A DNA stretch of 8,176 bases, taken from positions 1-8,176 of the forward strand of contig DNNY01000158.1 in assembly GCA_003497765.1 (NCBI GenBank). Direction: 5' to 3'. Of the stretch, positions 1-5,833 are shown piece after piece. A program made the position numbers and the translations under genes. Source of the DNA: Oceanospirillaceae bacterium. GTDB lineage: Bacteria > Pseudomonadota > Gammaproteobacteria > Pseudomonadales > Balneatricaceae. Under the pieces are notes generated by a model that was not told the origin of the DNA, searched no databases, and saw only the letters and a program-made list of their open reading frames with translations. Each line of letters begins with the position of its first letter. Position 1 is the first letter of the stretch.

Positions 1-647
1 TGCATACGCATAGTGTTACCCATCACGAGCAGTACCCCAAGAATTAACATTACCGCCAATACCCAGATACCTCGTTGTGTGGATTGCACTAGTGCTTGCA
101 GGCGTTGTAACCATAATTGATCAATTAACACCTGATCCACTTGTTTTATCCCACTTAGCTGCTCGGCCAGGAGAGCAATGGTTTCAGGCTTATTTTCTTG
201 GGGTTCTACTAATATGGTGGCCGGGATGGGGTTCTCAGTTAAGCTTTCAAGAATATTACCTAGGCCACTGGCCAAGCTAAATTCTGTTAATGCCGCAGCA
301 GCGGGTATAAAGGTTATGTTTTTAATATCACTACGTCTTTGCAGCTGATTAGCCAGTGTTTCGGCTTGTGTTTGACTGGTGTCTAAATGCAAAAACACAC
401 TGATATGGTTATCAGTATTGAGCTGGTTAGCCAAGTTTTGTACTTGGCCTAGCATAATCATCAGGGTGCCAGGCAAAGCCAGTGCTACGGCTAGAGTGAT
501 CCATATGAGGAAATTGCTTAATGGATTAAGCCATAGTCGTGACCAACTACTGAGGGCGACTTCAAAATGCTCTCTAACTAAACGCTTGCCAATTTTCTCG
601 GGACGGCTGCGTTGGGCTTGACTGGCTGTCTTTTCCTTGGCCGTCAT
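1..647 (-). CDS. ftsX: Cell division protein FtsX, partial (N-terminal 215 residues)
   Basis: FtsX is the inner-membrane half of the FtsEX complex, an ABC-transporter-like machine that does not export a substrate but activates periplasmic peptidoglycan hydrolases, through EnvC in E. coli, at the division septum. The reading frame is open from the ATG at 647 to the window edge, giving 215 of the roughly 350 residues usual for the family. After a basic cytoplasmic N-terminus comes a first membrane segment (about residues 46-68, preceded by WLNPLSNF). A periplasmic domain rich in A, L, Q and E follows (about 70-192, with the segment TENPIPATILVEP), and a second membrane helix (about 194-210) ends in GNTMRM. 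The start is well supported: GGAGG lies 7 bases upstream, inside the 3' end of ftsE, and the ATG abuts the ftsE stop, which implies translational coupling. The C-terminal membrane helices lie outside the window. rpoH would be the expected next gene, by analogy with E. coli and Pseudomonas. Confidence 0.95.
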   Translation of the reverse strand, partial: MTAKEKTASQAQRSRPEKIGKRLVREHFEVALSSWSRLWLNPLSNFLIWITLAVALALPGTLMIMLGQVQNLANQLNTDNHISVFLHLDTSQTQAETLANQLQRRSDIKNITFIPAAAALTEFSLASGLGNILESLTENPIPATILVEPQENKPETIALLAEQLSGIKQVDQVLIDQLWLQRLQALVQSTQRGIWVLAVMLILGVLLVMGNTMRM

Positions 648-1316
648 TTAAGTGCCTCCAGCAAAGGCACCACTAATATGGCCCTGATGTAAATGAATTT
701 TAGGGTGGGGTAATGCCTCAATCAGATTAAGATCGTGACTAGCGATTAGAACCGTAACACCCACTTGATTAAATTGCTCGAACAGTTGCATTATCTCTGC
801 CGATAACTTGGGATCAAGGTTGCCAGTAGGTTCGTCGGCAAGTATCAAGCGGGGTTTGTTGACAATGGCACGGGCAATACCGATACGCTGTTGTTCTCCC
901 GTGGATAGCACCTTGGGCAGCTGTTTTTCCTTACTAAGCAAGCCTACTTTGTCGAGGGCGGCTCTGACTCGACGCCCTGCATCACGATTATTGTAGCCAC
1001 TTACTTTTAAAGGCAAGGCGATATTGTCATAAACACTGTAATCATCAAGCAGTTGGTGGTTCTGAAATACTAGACCAATTTTGCGCCGATGGAGGGCAAT
1101 TTGATTACCTTGCAGCCTACTTAAGTCTTGTTGGTCGACAATAACGCGGCCGGATGATGGCTGTTCCATCAGCATGATCAGTTTTAGTAGGGTACTTTTA
1201 CCAGCCCCAGAGTGCCCGGTAAGAAAAGCCATAGCCCCTTGTGGCATATTTAAGTTGGTATGATCGAGCGCTGTTTTGTCACCATAGCGCTTGCTGACTT
1301 GCTCTAGGTGAATCAT
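648..1316 (-). CDS. ftsE: Cell division ATP-binding protein FtsE
   Basis: This is the cytoplasmic ATPase of the FtsEX complex, which couples ATP binding and hydrolysis to septal peptidoglycan hydrolysis through FtsX. The 222-residue length is exactly that usual for FtsE. Visible ABC motifs are Walker A GHSGAGKST (residues 34-42), the Q-loop glutamine (about 85, in GLVFQNHQLL), the signature LSTGEQQR (137-144), Walker B with catalytic glutamate LILADEP (157-163), the D-loop NLD (166-168) and the H-loop histidine 194 in ASHD. The segments MAFLTGHSGAGKSTLLKL and VYDN are typical of FtsE rather than LolD or other MacB-type ATPases. One oddity is that the signature has Thr where most FtsE proteins have the first Gly of SGG. 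The start codon overlaps the ftsY stop as ATGA, with AGGTTG about 10 bases upstream as a modest ribosome binding site. Gene order ftsY-ftsE-ftsX confirms the identity. Confidence 0.97.
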   Translation of the reverse strand: MIHLEQVSKRYGDKTALDHTNLNMPQGAMAFLTGHSGAGKSTLLKLIMLMEQPSSGRVIVDQQDLSRLQGNQIALHRRKIGLVFQNHQLLDDYSVYDNIALPLKVSGYNNRDAGRRVRAALDKVGLLSKEKQLPKVLSTGEQQRIGIARAIVNKPRLILADEPTGNLDPKLSAEIMQLFEQFNQVGVTVLIASHDLNLIEALPHPKIHLHQGHISGAFAGGT

Positions 1317-2461
1317 TTTGCGTTATCAACCTGCGCTTTTTCAAACAAGGCATCAATAAATTCTTCAGCATTAAAGGGGCGCAGATCGTCAGCTTGTTCG
1401 CCCACACCGATAAAGCGAATTGGCAGAGCAGCTTGTTTTGCCAAGGCAAAAATCACCCCACCTTTGGCGGTTCCATCAAGTTTGGTGAGGGTAACACCAG
1501 ATACGCCTACTGCGTCGCCAAACAGGGCTGCCTGACTGAGGGCGTTTTGCCCCGTGCCCGCATCTAATACGAGCATCACTTCATGGGGTGCTTCAGCATC
1601 CAGTTTCTGCATCACCCGCACCACTTTACTAAGCTCATCCATAAGATGGCCTTTATTTTGTAGACGTCCGGCAGTATCGGCAATGACAATATCTACACCT
1701 TTGGCTTGAGCTGATTGCACGGCATCAAAGATTACCGAGGCACTATCAGCGCCTGTATGTTGTGCCACTACAGGAACGCTATTGCGCTCTCCCCATGTTT
1801 GCAATTGCTCCACGGCAGCAGCACGAAAGGTATCACCTGCAGCCAGCAGCACTGATTTGCCTTGAGCTTGAAAACGCTTGGCTAATTTACCAATGGTGGT
1901 GGTTTTACCAGCACCATTAACCCCCACCATTAAGATCACAAAAGGCTGTTCTTGAGTAGGAATTTCTAGGGGCATTGTGCAAGGTTGAATTAGGTTCGCT
2001 AAACAATCTCGCAGAGCTGCATAGAGCGCTTGGGGGTCTTGTAAATCTTTGCGCGCCACTGTTTCTGTTAGTTCAGCCATTATAGCTGCGGTCGCTTCAA
2101 CACCTATATCGGCCATTAAGAGCTGTGTCTCAAGCTCTTCGAAGAGGTCATCATCAATGGCCTTAGCGCCCATAAATAGGCTCGCCAGACCCTCGCCAAG
2201 TTGTGATCGAGTTCGAGCTAGGCCTTGGCGGATGCGGGCGAAAAAGTGACCCCCCGCGGGCTTGTCGGCTGGCTCTATTGCCGCTGATACTGTTGTTTCA
2301 TCAGCCGTAGCCAAATTATCTGGCTGCATTTCTGGCTCGGGTTCAGGTTGTGATTCAGGCTGAGAGGCATTTTGGTTAGCGTCGCTCTCACTTGCTGCAG
2401 TGGTCTCTTCTTGAGTAGACGGCTTGTCCTTCTGCTTGCCAAATAAGTTAAATAGAGCCAT
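1313..2461 (-). CDS. ftsY: Signal recognition particle receptor FtsY
   Basis: FtsY is the SRP-type GTPase that docks SRP-bound translating ribosomes at the inner membrane and delivers them to SecYEG. Counting from the chosen start (382 residues), an acidic, Q/E/P-rich A domain spans about 10-70. It is followed by the helical N domain (FFARIRQGLARTRSQL, about 73-88) and the GTPase domain. The latter shows G1 GVNGAGKTTT (180-189), DTFRAAA (210-216), DTAGR (262-266), TKLDG (326-330) and the closing GVGE (352-355). An ATG 39 bases further upstream (at 2500) would add 13 residues, MRLRTKLEGATNT. I prefer the ATG at 2461 because GGAGGG lies 13 bases ahead of it, the upstream ATG has no ribosome binding site, and MALFNLFGK is a typical FtsY beginning. 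The gene heads the minus-strand operon with ftsE and ftsX and is divergent from rsmD. Confidence 0.96.
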   Translation of the reverse strand: MALFNLFGKQKDKPSTQEETTAASESDANQNASQPESQPEPEPEMQPDNLATADETTVSAAIEPADKPAGGHFFARIRQGLARTRSQLGEGLASLFMGAKAIDDDLFEELETQLLMADIGVEATAAIMAELTETVARKDLQDPQALYAALRDCLANLIQPCTMPLEIPTQEQPFVILMVGVNGAGKTTTIGKLAKRFQAQGKSVLLAAGDTFRAAAVEQLQTWGERNSVPVVAQHTGADSASVIFDAVQSAQAKGVDIVIADTAGRLQNKGHLMDELSKVVRVMQKLDAEAPHEVMLVLDAGTGQNALSQAALFGDAVGVSGVTLTKLDGTAKGGVIFALAKQAALPIRFIGVGEQADDLRPFNAEEFIDALFEKAQVDNAK

Positions 2462-2672
2462 GGTGTTTGTGGCGCCCTCCAGTTTAGTTCTGAGCCGCAT
2501 TCTATCATGATGGTAAATGGGGTTATACCCTCAAAAGTCATCACCAAATAGAGTAAAAAATGACTATACTGTAACCATGCTTTAAGTTTGTAGGACGGTG
2601 TTGCTAAGTTATGCTGTTGTTGCCCAATAAGATGCCCTACAATAGTCTTTTATATGGATCATTTGTAGATTT
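2462..2672. promoter_or_regulatory. Divergent ftsY / rsmD control region
   Basis: These 211 bases separate the ftsYEX operon (leftward) from rsmD (rightward) and must hold both promoters. On the plus strand, TACAAT (2638-2643) is a good -10 match 29 bases before the rsmD ATG. However, the best hexamers upstream, CTGTTG at 2614 (spacer 18) and TTGTTG at 2617 (spacer 15), match the -35 consensus poorly. On the minus strand, TATAAC (2527-2522) and TATAGT (2568-2563) are possible -10 elements for ftsY, again without a convincing -35. No operator or terminator is evident. Confidence 0.4.
2475..2480 (-). promoter_or_regulatory. Ribosome binding site deciding the ftsY start
   Basis: Reading the minus strand, GGAGGG lies 13 bases before the ATG at 2461. 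The spacing is long but within the usable range. It falls between the two candidate ATG codons, so it can serve only the downstream one, which is why the shorter FtsY is annotated. Confidence 0.55.
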
Positions 2673-3329
2673 ATGACGCGCCATCGCCAACCGCCGAAAA
2701 GTAATAAAAAACATCCGTTTAAGGCTATTTCAGGTCAGGATAAAGTGGTCAATATTGCCCAGCCTGCACGACAGGAGTTGCGTATAATTGCCGGTCACTG
2801 GCGTGGGCGCAAAGTACCCTTTACGGCGGTCTCTGGTCTGCGACCCACCTCTGACCGAGTTCGTGAAACTCTCTTTAATTGGTTAGCACCCATTTTACCC
2901 GGCGCTACTTGTCTAGATTTGTTTGCAGGTACGGGAGCTTTAGGATTAGAAGCTCTTTCTAGGGATGCGGCTGATGTAGATATGGTGGAGCTATCACAGG
3001 TAGCCAAGCAGCAATTACAGCAGAACTTGGCAATATTGCCATTGCAGGAAAATCAGCAAGTTCAAGTGCACAATATGAGTTGCTTTGATTGGCTGCGTCA
3101 AACAAACAAAACCTATGATGTTGTGTTTTTGGATCCGCCCTTTGCTTTGTCTTTAATGGATGATGTGTTAGCACTTGTGCAAGAAGCCTCGCTACTGCGA
3201 GTGGGTAGTTTAATTTATATTGAGCAGCCTAAACCTTTAGCCAATTTATCACTACCCGAACACTGGCATCTGCACCGCCAAAAAAAGGCTGGGCAGGTGC
3301 ACTATGGTGTTATTCGCGTTGAAGCTTAA
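2673..3329 (+). CDS. rsmD: 16S rRNA (guanine(966)-N(2))-methyltransferase RsmD
   Basis: RsmD transfers a methyl group from S-adenosylmethionine to N2 of G966 in 16S rRNA, acting on assembled 30S particles. The family signature is complete: LRIIAGHWRGRKVPF (residues 36-50), LRPTSDRVRETLFNWL (56-71), the SAM-binding loop LDLFAGTGALGLEALSR (81-97), the acidic strand-2 end VELS (105-108) and the catalytic DPPF (154-157). The usual length is near 190-200 residues, while this frame has 218. The excess is a basic N-terminal tail (MTRHRQPPKSNKKH). The ATG at 2673 has no obvious ribosome binding site. An in-frame GTG at 2745, with AGGT or AGGA 4-9 bases ahead, would give 194 residues, so the true start is uncertain. 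The gene is divergent from ftsYEX, as in E. coli, and converges closely on the aminotransferase gene downstream. Confidence 0.96.
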   Translation: MTRHRQPPKSNKKHPFKAISGQDKVVNIAQPARQELRIIAGHWRGRKVPFTAVSGLRPTSDRVRETLFNWLAPILPGATCLDLFAGTGALGLEALSRDAADVDMVELSQVAKQQLQQNLAILPLQENQQVQVHNMSCFDWLRQTNKTYDVVFLDPPFALSLMDDVLALVQEASLLRVGSLIYIEQPKPLANLSLPEHWHLHRQKKAGQVHYGVIRVEA

Positions 3330-3333
3330 GCTT
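3322..3333. repeat. 12-bp perfect palindrome over the rsmD stop codon
   Basis: AAGCTTAAGCTT is its own reverse complement and includes the TAA of rsmD (3327-3329). It lies between the convergent rsmD and aminotransferase stop codons, which are only 6 bases apart. It has no loop and no following T-run on either strand, so it is not a normal intrinsic terminator. It may be chance. Confidence 0.5.
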
Positions 3334-3335
3334 TG

Positions 3336-4547
3336 TTAGCCGACGACTTTGGCCACAGCTTGTTCGAGTAAAGCCAGTCCGTCATCAATATCAGTATCAG
3401 GAATTAACAAAGAGGGTGCCATCCTTATTACATCAGGACCGGCCACAAGAACCATTAAACCCACTTCGGCAGCAGCTTGCTGGAAGGTGCTAGCTTGCCC
3501 TTGATATTGCTTATTCATAGCGCAGCCAAGTAAGAGCCCGCTGCCACGTATTTCAGCACAAAAGTTATACCGTTCATTAATGGCGGCTAAGCCAGCTTTA
3601 AAGTGTTTTGATTTGGTATTAATGGCACTTAATACCTGCGGTTGGTTAATCAAATCTAGCACTTTCGACGCAATAGCGCAGGCCAAGGGGTTGCCCCCAT
3701 AGGTGCTACCATGGGTGCCGACCTCAAAATGCTCGGCAACACTCGCGCTGGCAAGCATGGCGGCTACCGGAAAACCATTGCCTAAGCCTTTGGCGCTGGT
3801 CAAAATATCCGGCGTAATACCTAATTGTTCATAGCCATAAAGTGTGCCTAAACGACCAACACCGGTTTGTACTTCATCCATGACGAGGAGGGCCTGATAT
3901 TGGTCACATAATTCTCTAACACGCTTGGCAAAAGCGGGTGCAGCGGCATTAATGCCACCTTCACCCTGCAAGGGTTCCATAACAATAGCGCAGGTCTTGT
4001 CAGACACAGCAGCCTCAAGAGCCGCTATATCGTTGTAGGGTAGGTGGGTAATACCTTCAATCGCAGGGCCAAAACCTTCCCTGTATTTAGCTTGGCCACC
4101 GACACTCACAGTAAATAGAGTACGCCCATGGAAACCTTGTTCAAAGGCAATAATTTCATGTTTTTCAGGGCCAAATTTATTGTGTGCATAACGTCTGGCT
4201 AGTTTAAAAGCAGCCTCATTGGCTTCGGCACCGGAATTGGCAAAAAACACACGGTCGGCAAAGGTCGCAGCAGTAAGCTGCTGAGCTAATTTTAAGGCTG
4301 GCTCATTAGTCATAACATTGGATAGATGCCAAAGCTTCTTGCCCTGTTCTTGCAAAGTTGCCAGCATTTCTGGATGAGAGTGGCCCACACTGGTAACAGC
4401 AATGCCACCAGCAAAGTCAATATATTCACGTCCTTCTTGATCCCACACACGAGAACCTTCACCACGCACAGGGATCATTGTTGCAGGTGCATAGTTGGGC
4501 ACCATAACTTGATCAAATAGTTCGCGTTTTAGTGGTTGGTCGGACAT
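3336..4547 (-). CDS. argD: Acetylornithine/succinylornithine-type PLP aminotransferase (ArgD/AstC family)
   Basis: This is a class-III pyridoxal-phosphate aminotransferase of the ArgD/AstC branch. Such enzymes interconvert N-acetylornithine and N-acetylglutamate semialdehyde with 2-oxoglutarate as amino acceptor, in arginine synthesis. Relatives act on succinyl-diaminopimelate in lysine synthesis or on succinylornithine in arginine breakdown. Visible motifs are [10 protein letters not shown] (42-51), the phosphate-binding NSGAEANE (104-111), GFHGRT (138-143) with the ring-stacking aromatic, EPLQGEGG (191-198), DEVQTGVGR with the pyridine-binding Asp224, the Schiff-base lysine 253 in [10 protein letters not shown], and [11 protein letters not shown] (279-289). 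The 403 residues fit the family's usual 400-406. No ArgR box was recognised upstream, and neither arg nor ast genes lie next to it, so context cannot separate biosynthetic from catabolic use. The symbol is therefore provisional. The ribosome binding site is weak (AGAGA about 7 bases ahead). Confidence 0.9.
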   Translation of the reverse strand: MSDQPLKRELFDQVMVPNYAPATMIPVRGEGSRVWDQEGREYIDFAGGIAVTSVGHSHPEMLATLQEQGKKLWHLSNVMTNEPALKLAQQLTAATFADRVFFANSGAEANEAAFKLARRYAHNKFGPEKHEIIAFEQGFHGRTLFTVSVGGQAKYREGFGPAIEGITHLPYNDIAALEAAVSDKTCAIVMEPLQGEGGINAAAPAFAKRVRELCDQYQALLVMDEVQTGVGRLGTLYGYEQLGITPDILTSAKGLGNGFPVAAMLASASVAEHFEVGTHGSTYGGNPLACAIASKVLDLINQPQVLSAINTKSKHFKAGLAAINERYNFCAEIRGSGLLLGCAMNKQYQGQASTFQQAAAEVGLMVLVAGPDVIRMAPSLLIPDTDIDDGLALLEQAVAKVVG

Positions 4548-4628
4548 CTTCTATTCTCTGTGTTTGGTTAATTGTCAGCTGGTAATATTGTAAATCACTA
4601 ATGGTACCTACTACCACTGACGTTTTGG

Positions 4629-4638
4629 CTAGATCTAG
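4629..4638. repeat. CTAGATCTAG palindrome with flanking TTGGCTA repeats
   Basis: The 10-bp perfect palindrome overlaps the first of two identical 7-mers, TTGGCTA (4625-4631 and 4642-4648), whose starts are 17 bases apart. It lies about 85 bases upstream of the argD start, where a regulator could bind. It could also be chance, because no regulator is known from the sequence to match it. Confidence 0.3.
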
Positions 4639-4726
4639 GTCTTGGCTACAGGGTAATTTATATATCCATAATAGCAGCAAGCCAATTACATAAACCGTGA
4701 ACTGGAATATTTATCCAGACCACATG

Positions 4727-4750
4727 CCAATAAAGTTTGTTGGTATTTTT
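4727..4750 (+). terminator. Hairpin with T-rich tail in the intergenic region
   Basis: CCAATAA (4727-4733) can pair with TTTGTTGG (4737-4743 used) over seven base pairs including one G-U, closing a three-base loop. It is followed directly by TATTTTT. The shape is that of an intrinsic terminator on the plus strand. The stem is AT-rich and there is no plus-strand gene just upstream, since rsmD ends 1.4 kb away with argD in between. It might end an untranslated transcript or mean nothing. Confidence 0.2.
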
Positions 4751-5094
4751 GTAGGCGCGTGTTAATTGGCTTAGGTAACCATTGCTTGAGGTTGGTAGCA
4801 TAGCTTTCAAAGGTCTATATGTACAGATTAATCATCCTAAATTTGCTGTCTCTTGGGGCTTGTTATCACGCTCGTCACATAAAAACCCTCTATTTTCTGC
4901 TTTAATAACCTCATTCCCTGCAAAGCGGACATTATTGTGCGGAAATATTGAGCCGACTAGAAAGCCGTAAGTTGATAAGTGCAGATCCCACAACTTCAGC
5001 TACTGCGACCAAAACCTGCCTAGTTTAGACAAAAGACATTAGGTAACTTGAGTAAAGGCTTGGGGCGTGGTTGTATGCAGGGCTTTATAAATCT

Positions 5095-5098
5095 GAGG
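5095..5098 (+). promoter_or_regulatory. Ribosome binding site deciding the marC-family start
   Basis: GAGG sits 8 bases before the ATG at 5107, which is ideal spacing. The frame is also open upstream to an ATG at 5071, but that codon lacks such a site and would add 12 residues unlike the family N-terminus. The later start is therefore chosen. Confidence 0.75.
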
Positions 5099-5106
5099 TT
5101 AATTTT

Positions 5107-5706
5107 ATGGAAATTCTATCTGCGGCAACTTTGTTGTTTTTGGTTATGGATCCTTTAGGTAATGTGCCTCTATTTCTGTCGGTGCTAAAGACTGTTCCAG
5201 AAGAACGTCGAAATTGGGTTTTACGACGAGAACTGCTTATTGCCTATGGCGTATTGATTCTGTTTTTAATGATTGGCCCCTATGTGCTGAGTTTTTTGCA
5301 GCTCTCCAAGGAGGCTATCAGTATTGGTGGCGGTATTGTCTTATTTTTAATTGCCTTAAAAATGATTTTCCCAACCGAGCAAGGCTTGATGGGGCCAATG
5401 CACAAGGGAGAGCCCTTGGTTGTGCCTTTAGCTATTCCAATGGTGGCTGGTCCATCATCTTTAGCCATGATTATGCTGATGCGTGAGCAGGCAGCGGGTG
5501 ACTGGTTAAGTATGTGGCTGGCCGTCACCTTAGCTTGGGTAGTTAGTGCCGCTATTTTGTTAGCGTCTAAGTACTTGTTTAAGATTTTGGGTGACCGAGG
5601 TCTAGCCGCCATAGAGCGTTTGATGGGTATGGTACTGATCATTATGTCGGTACAGATGTTACTAGAAGGCGTTGCCCAATACCTGCAATTAGGCCCTTCA
5701 ATCTAG
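5107..5706 (+). CDS. MarC/YhgN-family inner-membrane protein
   Basis: This is a 199-residue hydrophobic protein of the MarC family (UPF0056), most like E. coli YhgN (197 residues). The cellular role of the family is not established. Members were first linked to antibiotic resistance through the mar locus and that link was not upheld. Six membrane helices are visible at about residues 3-25, 43-63, 71-88, 104-124, 134-156 and 168-190. The duplicated family architecture shows DPLGNVPLF (15-23) in the first half and PLAIPMVAGP (107-116) in the second. ISIGGGIVLFLIALKMIFP (71-89) and ERLMG (170-174) are also typical of the YhgN branch. It follows a long non-coding region and precedes the serine deaminase gene by 127 bases, so it is probably transcribed by itself or loosely with that gene. 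No functional partner is obvious. Confidence 0.92.
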   Translation: MEILSAATLLFLVMDPLGNVPLFLSVLKTVPEERRNWVLRRELLIAYGVLILFLMIGPYVLSFLQLSKEAISIGGGIVLFLIALKMIFPTEQGLMGPMHKGEPLVVPLAIPMVAGPSSLAMIMLMREQAAGDWLSMWLAVTLAWVVSAAILLASKYLFKILGDRGLAAIERLMGMVLIIMSVQMLLEGVAQYLQLGPSI

Positions 5707-5707
5707 G

Positions 5708-5724
5708 TGCTCCAAAATGGGGCA
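5708..5724 (+). terminator. Short hairpin after the marC-family stop codon
   Basis: TGCTCC (5708-5713) pairs with GGGGCA (5719-5724) in six pairs including one G-U, with a five-base AAAAT loop, immediately after the TAG stop. The sequence that follows (ATTACAG) is not a T-run, so this is at best a weak terminator or a 3'-end protecting stem. Confidence 0.25.
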
Positions 5725-5833
5725 ATTACAGTATATAGCGTCGCTTCCTGACAGGTCTAATAGTAGCCATTAGTTCATAGTGTCGATTATTGATGATGCG
5801 TGACTTTGTGTTGCGGGCAAAAATGGTAGAAGT

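Larger units (their letters stand above)
4548..5106. other. Gene-free divergent intergenic region between argD and the marC-family gene
   Basis: These 559 bases separate two genes read away from each other. Short open frames exist (for example a TTG-initiated 62-codon frame at 4782-4970), but they lack a ribosome binding site and recognisable protein character. Structured elements are present. A perfect palindrome CTAGATCTAG (4629-4638) is flanked by direct repeats TTGGCTA at 4625-4631 and 4642-4648. An inverted repeat has arms CTGGA/TCCAG at 4702-4706 and 4714-4718. A hairpin with a T-rich tail lies at 4727-4750. TTAGGTAAC occurs twice, near 4771 and 5039. TATAAA (5086-5091) is a possible -10 for the rightward gene, without a clear -35. 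No tRNA, riboswitch or ARG box was recognised. Confidence 0.5.

Noticed and set aside
77..621. Plus-strand open frames at 77-280 and 379-621
   Set aside because: They lie antisense to ftsX, whose minus-strand frame is open throughout and clearly matches the family.
2462..2500. Upstream ATG extending FtsY by 13 residues
   Set aside because: There is no ribosome binding site before 2500, and the added residues do not resemble FtsY N-termini. GGAGGG favours the ATG at 2461.
4782..4970. 62-codon open frame in the argD/marC intergenic region
   Set aside because: It starts with TTG, lacks a ribosome binding site, shows no recognisable motif or membrane segment, and its composition looks like translated non-coding DNA.
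5280..5642. 120-codon minus-strand frame inside the marC-family gene
   Set aside because: It is the antisense shadow of a gene with well-conserved family motifs on the plus strand, and has no ribosome binding site.
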